A stretch of DNA of 11,227 nucleotides from an uncultured Panacagrimonas sp. Its GTDB lineage: Bacteria > Pseudomonadota > Gammaproteobacteria > Nevskiales > Nevskiaceae. Location of the stretch: NCBI GenBank assembly GCA_946481265.1, contig CAMLNE010000113.1, forward strand, positions 1 to 11,227, read 5' to 3'. The first letter of the stretch is position 1, and every line of letters begins with the position of its first letter. Of the stretch, positions 4,405 to 11,227 are shown piece after piece. The notes below the pieces were generated by a model, which did no database searches, had not been told where the DNA came from, and worked only from the letters and a program-made list of their open reading frames with translations. The position numbers and the translations under genes were made by a program.

Positions 4405-6222
4405 CTACGCCTCTTCAGCGTTGCCCTCGGATTGCGGACTGGGCGGCGCGTTCCCCATCGCCTGCGCACGGAACTCCGGCAGCTTCTCCATCGCGCTGGC
4501 GTAGCCGACCTCGGCCAGTTCGTCGATGCGCTTCCAGTCGAACAGACCGATGCCTGCCACCGGCATGCGCAGGTAGAGATCGGCGCGCGCCGCGCGCGCC
4601 GCGACGCCCGACTCGCTGGTGAGTGTGGCGGTTCGGAACAGGATGGAGAGCAGGCTCGGACGTTTGGCCGCGTCGGTCCACTTGAGCAGGGCTTCCGGGT
4701 CGGGCCCTTCGATTCCCGGTGCGGCGATGCCGCCCGCGGTACTCACGTCGGAGGCGATGATCGGGCCGCGCTCCAGACCCTGCATGACGTCCGTCGGCAG
4801 GCTGTTGACCACCGCGCCGTCCACCAGCAGTTCGCCCTTGTAAACCACCGGCGGCGCAACGCCCGGGATGCACATGCTGGTGCCCAGCCACAGGTGCAGT
4901 GGCCCGCGGTCATGCACGCAGGCCGTGCCGCGCGTGAGATTGGTGGACACGCAGAAGTAGGGAGTGGGCAGCGCCTCGATGAGCTGGTCACCGAAGATGT
5001 CTTCCAGCCGACGCAGGAACTTGCGCCCGCGGATCAGCGATACCGAGGGGAACAGGTAGTCGTTCAGCAGGTTGCGGCTGACGAAGGTTTCACGCGTGAT
5101 GCGCAGGACCTCGGCGCTCGAGTGTCCGAAGGCGAGCAGCGCCGAGATGAAGGCACCCATGCTTGAGCCACCGGCGACATCGATGTCGATGTGCGACTCC
5201 TCGAGTGCACGCAGGACGCCCAGATGGGCGAAGCCGCGCGCACCGCCGCCGCCGAGGACCAGCCCGACAGCCCGGCCGGTGAGACTGCGTGCGAGCCTTG
5301 CCACGTCGCGGGACCTGCCGGCTCGCACGAAGTAATGGGCCGCGGCGCCGGTGGCCTCGCGCCATTCGAGCGTGCGACTGGCGCTGCCCTCGAGCGGGCG
5401 CAGCAGGATCAGGTCCACCGGCGCGCGCACTCCGCTGGCGCGCAGTTCGGCGATCACCGCGGCGGCCTGCGGATCGTCCGGCAGCCAGGCCAGCACCAGT
5501 ACGCGATCGGCCTGGCGCATGCAGCGGCGGGACCATTCGCCGGGCTGGCGTCCGCCCACATACACCAGGTGGGAATGTGCGAGTTCCTGTGCCTGCAGCC
5601 ATTCGATCAGGCGCTCCTCGTTCCTGCCGCCGGTCGGCGTATCCGCAGTGCCCGCTCCCAGCGCCGAGTCGACGCTCGCGCGGTCGATCCGCGCCACGTC
5701 CAGCGTGGGCGCCGGCAGTGCCTTGCAAAACTCGTCGGCAAAGGCGTCGACGTCGATCCCGGGTCCCGCGGGCAGCAGGGCGAAGGAGCGTGAGCAGCGC
5801 ACTGCGGCGAGCTTGGCCACGCGCTGGTTCTCGCGCAGCCGCGAGATGATCATGCGGCTCATCGCCAGCAGCGCCGAAGGGTGCTGCGCGAAGACCTCGT
5901 AGAGCGCGACGCGGCTGATCTCGAGAACGGTCGTGTCGCGCACGGCATAGACGGTGGCCGAGCGCGGCTCGCCGGACAGCAGGCTGATCTCGCCGACCGG
6001 CTCGAGACGGCCGACGTCGCTGACGACGGTGCCGTCCTGGAGTGCCACCCGCAGTCGGCCGGCGGCGACGATGTACAGGTTGTCCGCCGGCGTGCCGATC
6101 TCCAGCAGCGTCTCGCCGCCGGCCACGCGTCGCGGGCGCGTGGCTGCGACCAGTTGATCGAGTGCGGGCCTGGACAAGGCGACGAACAGATGCGTCTGCG
6201 CGAGCAGCGAACGAATGTCCAA
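4405..6222 (-). CDS. Patatin-like phospholipase with N-terminal cyclic-nucleotide-binding domain
   Basis: From the TTG at 6222 the protein has 605 residues. Residues about 8-130 form a cyclic-nucleotide-binding domain: GETLLEIGTPADNLYIVAAGRLRV, then a phosphate-binding-cassette-like GEISLLSGEPRSATV (78-91) that keeps the Arg87. After a linker of about 180 residues comes a patatin domain: oxyanion-hole GGGGARG (324-330), nucleophile motif GSSMG with Ser354, and the dyad aspartate in VDGA (Asp468). This order resembles the bacterial relatives of neuropathy target esterase. These are serine hydrolases acting on (lyso)phospholipids by a Ser-Asp dyad. No transmembrane helix or signal peptide is seen, so it is probably soluble or peripheral on the inner membrane. 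Cyclic-nucleotide gating is inferred from the domain. A further upstream TTG at 6324 would add 34 residues without domain character. Confidence 0.92.
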   Translation of the reverse strand: MDIRSLLAQTHLFVALSRPALDQLVAATRPRRVAGGETLLEIGTPADNLYIVAAGRLRVALQDGTVVSDVGRLEPVGEISLLSGEPRSATVYAVRDTTVLEISRVALYEVFAQHPSALLAMSRMIISRLRENQRVAKLAAVRCSRSFALLPAGPGIDVDAFADEFCKALPAPTLDVARIDRASVDSALGAGTADTPTGGRNEERLIEWLQAQELAHSHLVYVGGRQPGEWSRRCMRQADRVLVLAWLPDDPQAAAVIAELRASGVRAPVDLILLRPLEGSASRTLEWREATGAAAHYFVRAGRSRDVARLARSLTGRAVGLVLGGGGARGFAHLGVLRALEESHIDIDVAGGSSMGAFISALLAFGHSSAEVLRITRETFVSRNLLNDYLFPSVSLIRGRKFLRRLEDIFGDQLIEALPTPYFCVSTNLTRGTACVHDRGPLHLWLGTSMCIPGVAPPVVYKGELLVDGAVVNSLPTDVMQGLERGPIIASDVSTAGGIAAPGIEGPDPEALLKWTDAAKRPSLLSILFRTATLTSESGVAARAARADLYLRMPVAGIGLFDWKRIDELAEVGYASAMEKLPEFRAQAMGNAPPSPQSEGNAEEA

Positions 6223-6228
6223 GCGCGG

Positions 6229-6236
6229 CTTCCCCC
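6229..6236 (-). promoter_or_regulatory. Ribosome binding site supporting the TTG start
   Basis: On the minus strand GGGGGAAG lies 6 bases before the TTG at 6222 and is a good purine-rich Shine-Dalgarno sequence. The next protein residues (DIRSLLAQTHLF) begin the cyclic-nucleotide-binding domain. There is no in-frame ATG nearby, so this TTG is the best start of the phospholipase gene. Confidence 0.6.
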
Positions 6237-6401
6237 GGGTCGGCGGCAAGTCTAGCCTGCGCGTCCCGGTTGAGCCGCGCCCGCGCCCTGCGCTAGGGTC
6301 CTTCCCCCGGACTTCGAACGCCAATCCGCCGCGCGCTGACGCCCGGCGGCCCTCCTGATCCTTGCCCTATCTCCACATGCCCCGTCGTCGTGCCGTGCCA
6401 G

Positions 6402-6421
6402 TCGCCGGAAGCGACCGGCGA
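6402..6421. promoter_or_regulatory. Inverted repeat in the phospholipase/thioesterase divergent gap
   Basis: tcgccgg and ccggcga form a perfect 7-bp inverted repeat around a 6-base centre, 44 bases before the thioesterase start and within the only space available for the promoters of both divergent genes. It could be an operator or a leader hairpin. No convincing -35/-10 boxes were found around it. Confidence 0.3.
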
Positions 6422-6465
6422 AATCATCGGGCGATCGCCACGGCAGGGCGCGGGCCTCTGACCGT

Positions 6466-6936
6466 ATGACCGCCGACGAACTCCAGCGCTATCTGCACGC
6501 GCACATCCCGCTCAGCCGGCACATGCAGCTGCGCGTGGAGCGCGCGCAGCGCGAACAGCAGGTCCTGCATTTGCCGCTGGCGCCCAACGTGAACCCCCAC
6601 GGCACCATCTTCGGTGGCGCGCTGAGCGCCGCCGGCCTGGTCGGCGGCTGGATGCTGCTGCACGCGGCATTCGTGCGCGCGGGCATCGAGGCCATGCTGG
6701 TCGGCAAGGAGGGACGCTGCGAATTCCTTGCGCCGGCCACCGACGACTGCACGGTGGAGACGCGCTGCGATGCCGCTCAGCTCGATGCGCTGCTGGACGC
6801 GTTTCGCCAGCGCGGCCGTGCGCGCCAGTCGCTGACCACGATCCTGCGCGTGGGCGCAAGGGAGGTGGCCCGCCACCACGGCGTCTACACTGCACTGCGC
6901 CACGACCACCACCCTGCCAACCGGAATCCCGAATGA
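6466..6936 (+). CDS. YiiD C-terminal-type hotdog thioesterase
   Basis: The 156-residue product fits the YiiD_C thioesterase family, a hotdog-fold domain thought to hydrolyse acyl thioesters such as acyl-CoA. The key block is PLAPNVNPHGTIFGGALSAAGLVGGWMLL (about 37-65), with the family's N-x-N-x-x-G-T-x-F-G-G-S/A pattern packing against the central hotdog helix. The substrate cannot be told from sequence. E. coli YiiD fuses this domain to an acetyltransferase; here it stands alone. The gene starts at an ATG with only a weak upstream purine stretch and overlaps the following Nudix gene by ATGA, so the two are probably translated together. That pairing hints at clean-up of CoA thioesters and nucleotide-type metabolites, which is inference only. 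Confidence 0.82.
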   Translation: MTADELQRYLHAHIPLSRHMQLRVERAQREQQVLHLPLAPNVNPHGTIFGGALSAAGLVGGWMLLHAAFVRAGIEAMLVGKEGRCEFLAPATDDCTVETRCDAAQLDALLDAFRQRGRARQSLTTILRVGAREVARHHGVYTALRHDHHPANRNPE

Positions 6937-7460
6937 GTCGCACCTTCACTTTTTGCCCGCAATGCGGCCAGAACCTTCAGGTCATGGAGATGGGCGGCAT
7001 GCCGCGCAGCGCCTGCGTCGCGGACGGCTGCGGATTCGTGCACTGGGACAACCCGGTGCCGGTGGTGGCGGCCATCGTGGAGCATGAAGGCAAGGTGCTG
7101 CTGGCACGCAATGTCGCCTGGCCCAAGGATTGGTATGCCTTGATCACCGGCTTCCTGGAGCGCGGCGAAGACCCGGCGACGGGCGTCATGCGCGAGGTGA
7201 AGGAAGAGCTCGACCTGGAGCCCCAGTGCGCGAACTTCGTGGGTCTCTACGAGTTCCGCCGGATGAACCAGCTCATCATCGCCTACCACGTGCCGGCCAC
7301 CGGCACCGTCAAGCTCAACGAGGAACTCAACGACTACAAGTACGAGTCGTTCGAGGAAGCGCGCTACTGGGACGCGGGCACCGGTCACGCGCTGCGCGAC
7401 TGGCTGCGTGGCAAGGGCTTCGATCCGCAGTTGGTGGGCTGGGCGCGCGGCGCGGGATAG
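6933..7460 (+). CDS. Nudix hydrolase with N-terminal zinc ribbon
   Basis: The 175-residue protein begins with a zinc-ribbon module: CPQC at 8-11 paired with Cys28 and Cys33 (CVADGC). A Nudix domain follows, with VVAAIVEHEGKVLLARN as its first strands. The Nudix box spans 73-95 (GFLERGEDPATGVMREVKEELDL) and fits G-x5-E-x7-R-E-U-x-E-E-x-G-U except that Asp94 replaces the last Gly. The metal-binding glutamates (REVKEE) are intact. Nudix enzymes cleave nucleoside diphosphates linked to another moiety. It resembles the zinc-ribbon branch near NADH pyrophosphatases, but is much shorter than NudC and lacks the SQPWPFPxS motif, so I give no symbol or substrate. The ATG lies inside the stop of the thioesterase gene (ATGA), indicating translational coupling. 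Confidence 0.93.
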   Translation: MSRTFTFCPQCGQNLQVMEMGGMPRSACVADGCGFVHWDNPVPVVAAIVEHEGKVLLARNVAWPKDWYALITGFLERGEDPATGVMREVKEELDLEPQCANFVGLYEFRRMNQLIIAYHVPATGTVKLNEELNDYKYESFEEARYWDAGTGHALRDWLRGKGFDPQLVGWARGAG

Positions 7461-7747
7461 GCGGCCTGCCACGCCGGGCGCGCAAGGCCAGGCCTGCGCA
7501 CCATGGCGTCATCGGATGAAGCCCGACCGCGGTTTTTCGATGGTGCACCTATGCCGGGCGCCAGCGTCCGGCGGAGAGGGCACTCGGCGCGGTCCTCTTG
7601 GCGTGCCCGGTCCGGGGCCTGCCCGATTTTCCGAGCCTGGCCCCATTTCCCGTCTCGGGGCCTGCCCCATTTTCCGAGCCTGGCCCCATTTCGCATTTCG
7701 TATTCCGGGCGAGCGCCCGAGGATCGTGCCGGTGTACGCCCTCCGGG
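7461..7747. other. Convergent intergenic region with repeats
   Basis: This 287-base gap between the Nudix stop and the AraC-type regulator stop holds an imperfect palindrome just after the Nudix gene (7480-7499, gcgc arms around aggccaggcct, no T-run) and the paired 36-bp repeat described separately. I see no believable gene; open frames are shadows without domain features. Confidence 0.5.
7614..7692. repeat. Two 36-bp near-identical direct repeats (REP-like)
   Basis: Copies at 7614-7649 and 7657-7692 differ at a single base and are separated by 7 bases. Each begins ggggcctgcc and ends cctggccccatttc, so each carries terminal ggggcc/ggcccc inverted arms and can fold. On the minus strand the pair reads as four AAATGGGGCCAGG-like blocks, one with a C for G change. 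Such AAATGGGG-(Y)CAG blocks resemble intergenic palindromic repeats linked to REP-associated tyrosine transposases in environmental proteobacteria. That resemblance is from memory. No transposase is present here. Confidence 0.8.
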
Positions 7748-8683
7748 CTATCGACCGGCGGCCATCCGTGCGGCCGCCACCTCCTGGCGCGGCGGCGCGC
7801 CGAACAGTCGCCGGTATTCGCGCGTGAACTGCGATGGGCTTTCATAGCCCACGCGGTGCCCGGCCGAGGACGCCTCGATCCCCTCGGCCAGCATCAGCCG
7901 GCGCGCCTCCTGCAGCCGCAGCTGCTTCTGGTACTGCAGCGGCGACATCGCCGTCACCGCCTTGAAGCGATGGTGCAGCGACGAACTGCTCATGTGCGCG
8001 ACCTGCGCCAGTTCCTCGATGCGCAGCGGCTGGTTGTAGCGCCGCTTGAGCAGCTCGATGGCATGCGCGATGCGCTGCGCCTGGCTGTCCACCACGCACA
8101 ATTCGCACAGGCGATGGCCGAGCTCGCCGGTCAGCACGCGGTAATGGATTTCGCGCAGCGCCAGCGGCGCCAGCACGCGGGCCTCGTCGGGCGTGTCGAG
8201 CAGGCGGACCAGCCGCAGCACCGCGTCGAGCAGGGGTGCATCGGTGCGGGCCAGGTAGATCGCGCGCCCGCTGGCCGGAGCGGCCGTGCGGGCGGCTGGC
8301 ACTTCCTGCAGCAGGCTGCCGATCACGGACGGTTCCACGTGAAAGCGCAGGCAGAGGTAGGGCTTCTCCGGCGAGGCCTCGATCACCTGTCCGAGCACGG
8401 GCAGGGTCATGGACACCACCAGGTAGTTCAGCGCGTCGTAGGTATAGGTCTCCTCGGCGAGCCGCACCTGCTTGCGGCCTTGCACCACGACGCACAGGCT
8501 CGGCTCGTAGACCGAGGGCAGGGGCTGCGACGGTGAGTGAAAGCGGATCAGCTGGACGCCGGGAATGAGGCAATCGTGCACGCCTTCCCCGCTCGTGTTG
8601 CGGGCAAGGCGATGGGCCAGCTCGGCCTGCTGCGCCTCCAGCCCCTGTCCATTCGACATCAGCGGATAGACTTTTTCGCTCAT
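7748..8683 (-). CDS. AraC-family transcriptional regulator (AraC_N type, YqhC-like)
   Basis: From the ATG at 8683 the product has 311 residues. The N-terminal half (about 30-190) is the AraC_N effector domain: PGVQLIRFHSP, YEPSLCVVVQGRKQV, YTYDALNYLVVSMTLPVLGQV and KPYLCLRFHVEPSVI. The C-terminal part holds two helix-turn-helix units: LRIEELAQVAHMSSSSLHHRFKAVT, then the second unit with VGYESPSQFTREYRRLFG, the family signature. E. coli YqhC has this architecture and activates aldehyde reductase genes in response to reactive aldehydes. Here the gene is divergent from an aldo/keto reductase, with a 182-base gap, so it likely regulates that gene and perhaps the dehydrogenase after it. The chosen start gives the usual family length; an upstream in-frame extension lacks domain character. 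Confidence 0.93.
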   Translation of the reverse strand: MSEKVYPLMSNGQGLEAQQAELAHRLARNTSGEGVHDCLIPGVQLIRFHSPSQPLPSVYEPSLCVVVQGRKQVRLAEETYTYDALNYLVVSMTLPVLGQVIEASPEKPYLCLRFHVEPSVIGSLLQEVPAARTAAPASGRAIYLARTDAPLLDAVLRLVRLLDTPDEARVLAPLALREIHYRVLTGELGHRLCELCVVDSQAQRIAHAIELLKRRYNQPLRIEELAQVAHMSSSSLHHRFKAVTAMSPLQYQKQLRLQEARRLMLAEGIEASSAGHRVGYESPSQFTREYRRLFGAPPRQEVAAARMAAGR

Positions 8684-8760
8684 GGCCGGGCCTGTATTGG
8701 GTGACGGCCGATTATGCGCGCGGCCTGCACCGGTGGAAGAGACGCCGCGCCGTCCCTGCA

Positions 8761-8777
8761 GGATCAGGCAATGATCC
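8761..8777. promoter_or_regulatory. Inverted repeat between the regulator and aldo/keto reductase genes
   Basis: ggatca-ggcaa-tgatcc is a perfect 6-5-6 inverted repeat near the centre of the divergent gap, 88 bases before the reductase start. It is a candidate regulator or promoter-proximal site. AraC proteins usually bind direct repeats, so it may belong to another factor or be chance. Confidence 0.35.
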
Positions 8778-8865
8778 GCCAGCATCGGGCTAACTGCGCA
8801 CCGCGTTCCGCTCCTACCCTGTTTACGAGGTCACACCCCCGATCCGATCGCCAGGAGCTCCCACC

Positions 8866-9864
<999 letters not shown>

Positions 9865-9900
9865 CCGGATCCACCGCGGACCTGCTGGTTACACCACGGG

Positions 9901-9914
9901 CTGTCGCGCGACAG
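9901..9914. promoter_or_regulatory. 14-bp perfect palindrome before the dehydrogenase gene
   Basis: ctgtcgcgcgacag is a perfect even palindrome in the 150-base gap between the reductase and the dehydrogenase. Its placement suggests an operator giving the dehydrogenase its own control. A palindrome of this size is expected about once per 10-20 kb by chance, so the evidence is weak. Confidence 0.3.
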
Positions 9915-10014
9915 ATGCGGAGGGCCGGCAGGAAAACGAAGATGGGCATGCGGTTTTGCGCGTGCGTTCTCTACAACCATGGCAAGGATTCGCTTGCCCA
10001 TTCAAGAGGTCGTC

Positions 10015-10767
10015 ATGCCCGGTATCCAGAACCCCGGCATCCAGAACAAGGTCGTCCTGGTCACCGGCGCCAGCAGCGGCATCGGTGAAGCCATCGCCCG
10101 CCTGCTCGCGCAGCGCGGGGCCCACGTGGTGCTCGGTGCGCGTCGCACCGGGCGGCTCGAGAAGATCACGACCGAGATCAGGGCGGCCGGCGGATCGGCA
10201 CGCTGCGCCGGGCTCGACGTTGCCCGGCTGGAGGACATGCAGCGCTTCGTCGACGAGGCGTACAAGGCCTGCGGCAGGATCGACGTGATCGTCAACAATG
10301 CCGGCCTGATGCCGCTGTCGCCGCTCGACGCCCTGAAGATCGACGAGTGGAACCAGATGATCGACGTCAACATTCGCGGTGTGCTGCACGGCATCGCCGC
10401 GGGGTTGCCGATCTTCAAGGCGCAGAAGAGCGGCCAGTTCATCAATCTGTCGTCGATCGGGGGCCATGCCGTGTTTCCCGGCGCCGCGGTCTACTGCGCA
10501 ACGAAGTTCGCCGTGCTCGCGATCTCCGAGGGCCTGCGCCAGGAGGCGGGCACCGACCTGCGCGTGACGGTGATCTCGCCGGGCGTCACGCAGTCCGAAC
10601 TGGCGAACACGATCACCCACCAGGGCATGCAGGACGGCATGCGCGAGTTCCGCAAGATCGCGATTCCGCCCGAGGCCATCGCGCGCGCCGTCGCGTTCGC
10701 CATCGAGCAGCCCGAGGATGTCGACGTCAGCGAGATCATCGTGCGGCCGACCGCGAGCCCGTACTGA
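10015..10767 (+). CDS. Short-chain dehydrogenase/reductase
   Basis: From the ATG at 10015 the protein has 250 residues, the classical SDR length. It shows the Rossmann cofactor motif TGASSGIG (17-24), an arginine pair after strand two (GARR, 41-44) suggesting NADP preference, NNAG (94-97), Asn119 in DVNI, Ser147 in NLSSIGG, and the YxxxK pair Tyr160/Lys164 (YCATK). The tetrad Asn-Ser-Tyr-Lys is complete. It is an NAD(P)-dependent oxidoreductase of the YdfG-like group; the substrate is unknown. AAGAGG 6 bases before 10015 decides the start over an in-frame ATG at 9979, which lacks one. The N-terminus repeats itself (PGIQNPGIQN). It probably belongs to the regulon of the upstream AraC-type gene. 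Confidence 0.95.
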   Translation: MPGIQNPGIQNKVVLVTGASSGIGEAIARLLAQRGAHVVLGARRTGRLEKITTEIRAAGGSARCAGLDVARLEDMQRFVDEAYKACGRIDVIVNNAGLMPLSPLDALKIDEWNQMIDVNIRGVLHGIAAGLPIFKAQKSGQFINLSSIGGHAVFPGAAVYCATKFAVLAISEGLRQEAGTDLRVTVISPGVTQSELANTITHQGMQDGMREFRKIAIPPEAIARAVAFAIEQPEDVDVSEIIVRPTASPY

Positions 10768-10791
10768 GGATCCGTCATCGGAGTCGGTTGC

Positions 10792-10806
10792 CCGGACGAC
10801 GTCCGG
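10792..10806. terminator. Hairpin between convergent dehydrogenase and metF genes
   Basis: ccggac-gac-gtccgg is a perfect 6-bp stem with a 3-base loop in the 55-base gap between two convergent stops, a natural place for a shared terminator. There is no T-run on either strand, so it may slow polymerase or assist Rho rather than act as a classical intrinsic terminator. Confidence 0.4.
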
Positions 10807-10822
10807 CAGCGTGGCCGGGAAG

Positions 10823-11227
10823 TCAGGAAGCTTCGGCCGGCGTCCGCTGGCTGGGCAGGCCGAGGTTTTTCCACAGACCCAGCGTCGGCTCGCTCTGGTT
10901 GAGCGTGTAGAAGTGGATGCCGGGGGCGCCGCCCTTGATCAAGGTCTCGCACAAGCGCGTCACGACCTCGACTCCGAAATCCAGGATCGCCGCCTTGTCA
11001 TCCTTCAGCAGCTCCAGTCGCAGCCGGATCCAGCGCGGGATCTCGGCGCCGCAGGCGGCCGAGAAGCGTGTGAGCTGGGCGTGATTGGTGATCGGCATGA
11101 TGCCGGCCACGATCGGCAGCTTCAGGTTCGCGCGCGCGCAGCGGTTCAGGAAATCGAAATACGCGTCGGCGTTGAAGAAGTACTGCGTGATCGCCGCGTC
11201 CGCGCCGGCCTCGGCCTTGCGCTTGAA
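10823..11227 (-). CDS. metF: 5,10-methylenetetrahydrofolate reductase, C-terminal part
   Basis: Only the last 134 residues lie in the window; the gene continues past the right edge. MetF reduces 5,10-methylene-THF to 5-methyl-THF with a flavin, supplying the methyl group for methionine synthesis in the cytoplasm. The visible part follows the E. coli protein closely: FKRKAEAGADAAITQYFFNADAYFDF (E. coli has a KRKVDAGANRAITQFFF-type block), then LPIVAGIMPITN, IPRWIR, and the late motif GIHFYTLNQSE that precedes a leucine/glycine-rich end. The reading frame is intact to the stop at 10823. It is convergent with the dehydrogenase gene and probably unrelated to it in control. Any SAM- or homocysteine-related switch would lie upstream, beyond this window. 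Confidence 0.96.
   Translation of the reverse strand, partial: FKRKAEAGADAAITQYFFNADAYFDFLNRCARANLKLPIVAGIMPITNHAQLTRFSAACGAEIPRWIRLRLELLKDDKAAILDFGVEVVTRLCETLIKGGAPGIHFYTLNQSEPTLGLWKNLGLPSQRTPAEAS

Noticed and set aside
4351..5166. Plus-strand open frames inside the phospholipase gene
   Set aside because: They oppose conserved patatin motifs on the minus strand and have Gln/Arg/His-rich shadow composition.
7598..8536. 312-residue plus-strand frame opposite the AraC-type gene
   Set aside because: The minus strand encodes a full AraC_N plus double helix-turn-helix protein; the plus frame is its shadow.

Overview
The window is GC-rich (roughly two thirds G+C by eye, with strong G/C preference at third codon positions) and carries densely packed bacterial chromosomal genes. 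The gene set fits a gammaproteobacterium, perhaps near the Xanthomonadales/Nevskiales: a MetF C-terminus, a YiiD-type thioesterase, a CspA-type protein, an omega-like protein with a gammaproteobacterial RARQL block, and a DUF4382 lipoprotein. The lineage is inferred from the genes, not measured. I see no rRNA, tRNA, CRISPR array, integrase or transposase.

Layout, left to right. (1) A partial DUF4382-type lipoprotein gene runs off the left edge on the minus strand. (2) After a 390-base divergent gap comes a plus-strand hypothetical membrane protein. (3) A stress-flavoured cluster follows: a short minus-strand orphan gene resembling RNA polymerase omega, a divergent CsbD-like gene, a cold-shock protein gene with a plausible promoter about 150 bases ahead of its start, and a gene for a protein made almost entirely of eleven 13-residue repeats (G-x-D-G-[KR]-Y-H-P-x-G-x-F-L). 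Two overlapping, mutually exclusive hairpins separate the last two, and the second looks like a rho-independent terminator. (4) A minus-strand gene encodes a soluble patatin-like phospholipase with an N-terminal cyclic-nucleotide-binding domain. Its best start is a TTG with a strong ribosome binding site. (5) A translationally coupled pair follows: a YiiD-type hotdog thioesterase and a zinc-ribbon Nudix hydrolase, joined by an ATGA overlap. (6) The convergent gap after the Nudix gene carries two near-identical 36-bp direct repeats with REP-like character. (7) A redox/aldehyde module consists of a minus-strand AraC-type regulator and, divergent from it, an aldo/keto reductase and a short-chain dehydrogenase. 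(8) The C-terminal part of metF enters from the right edge on the minus strand.

The AraC regulator probably controls the reductase and dehydrogenase, as in YqhC-type arrangements. The omega-like, CsbD-like, Csp and repeat-protein genes may share a growth-arrest or cold/stress theme, but only their adjacency supports this. The most unusual items are the 13-residue repeat protein and the orphan omega-like gene. I found no convincing complete new defence or mobile system.
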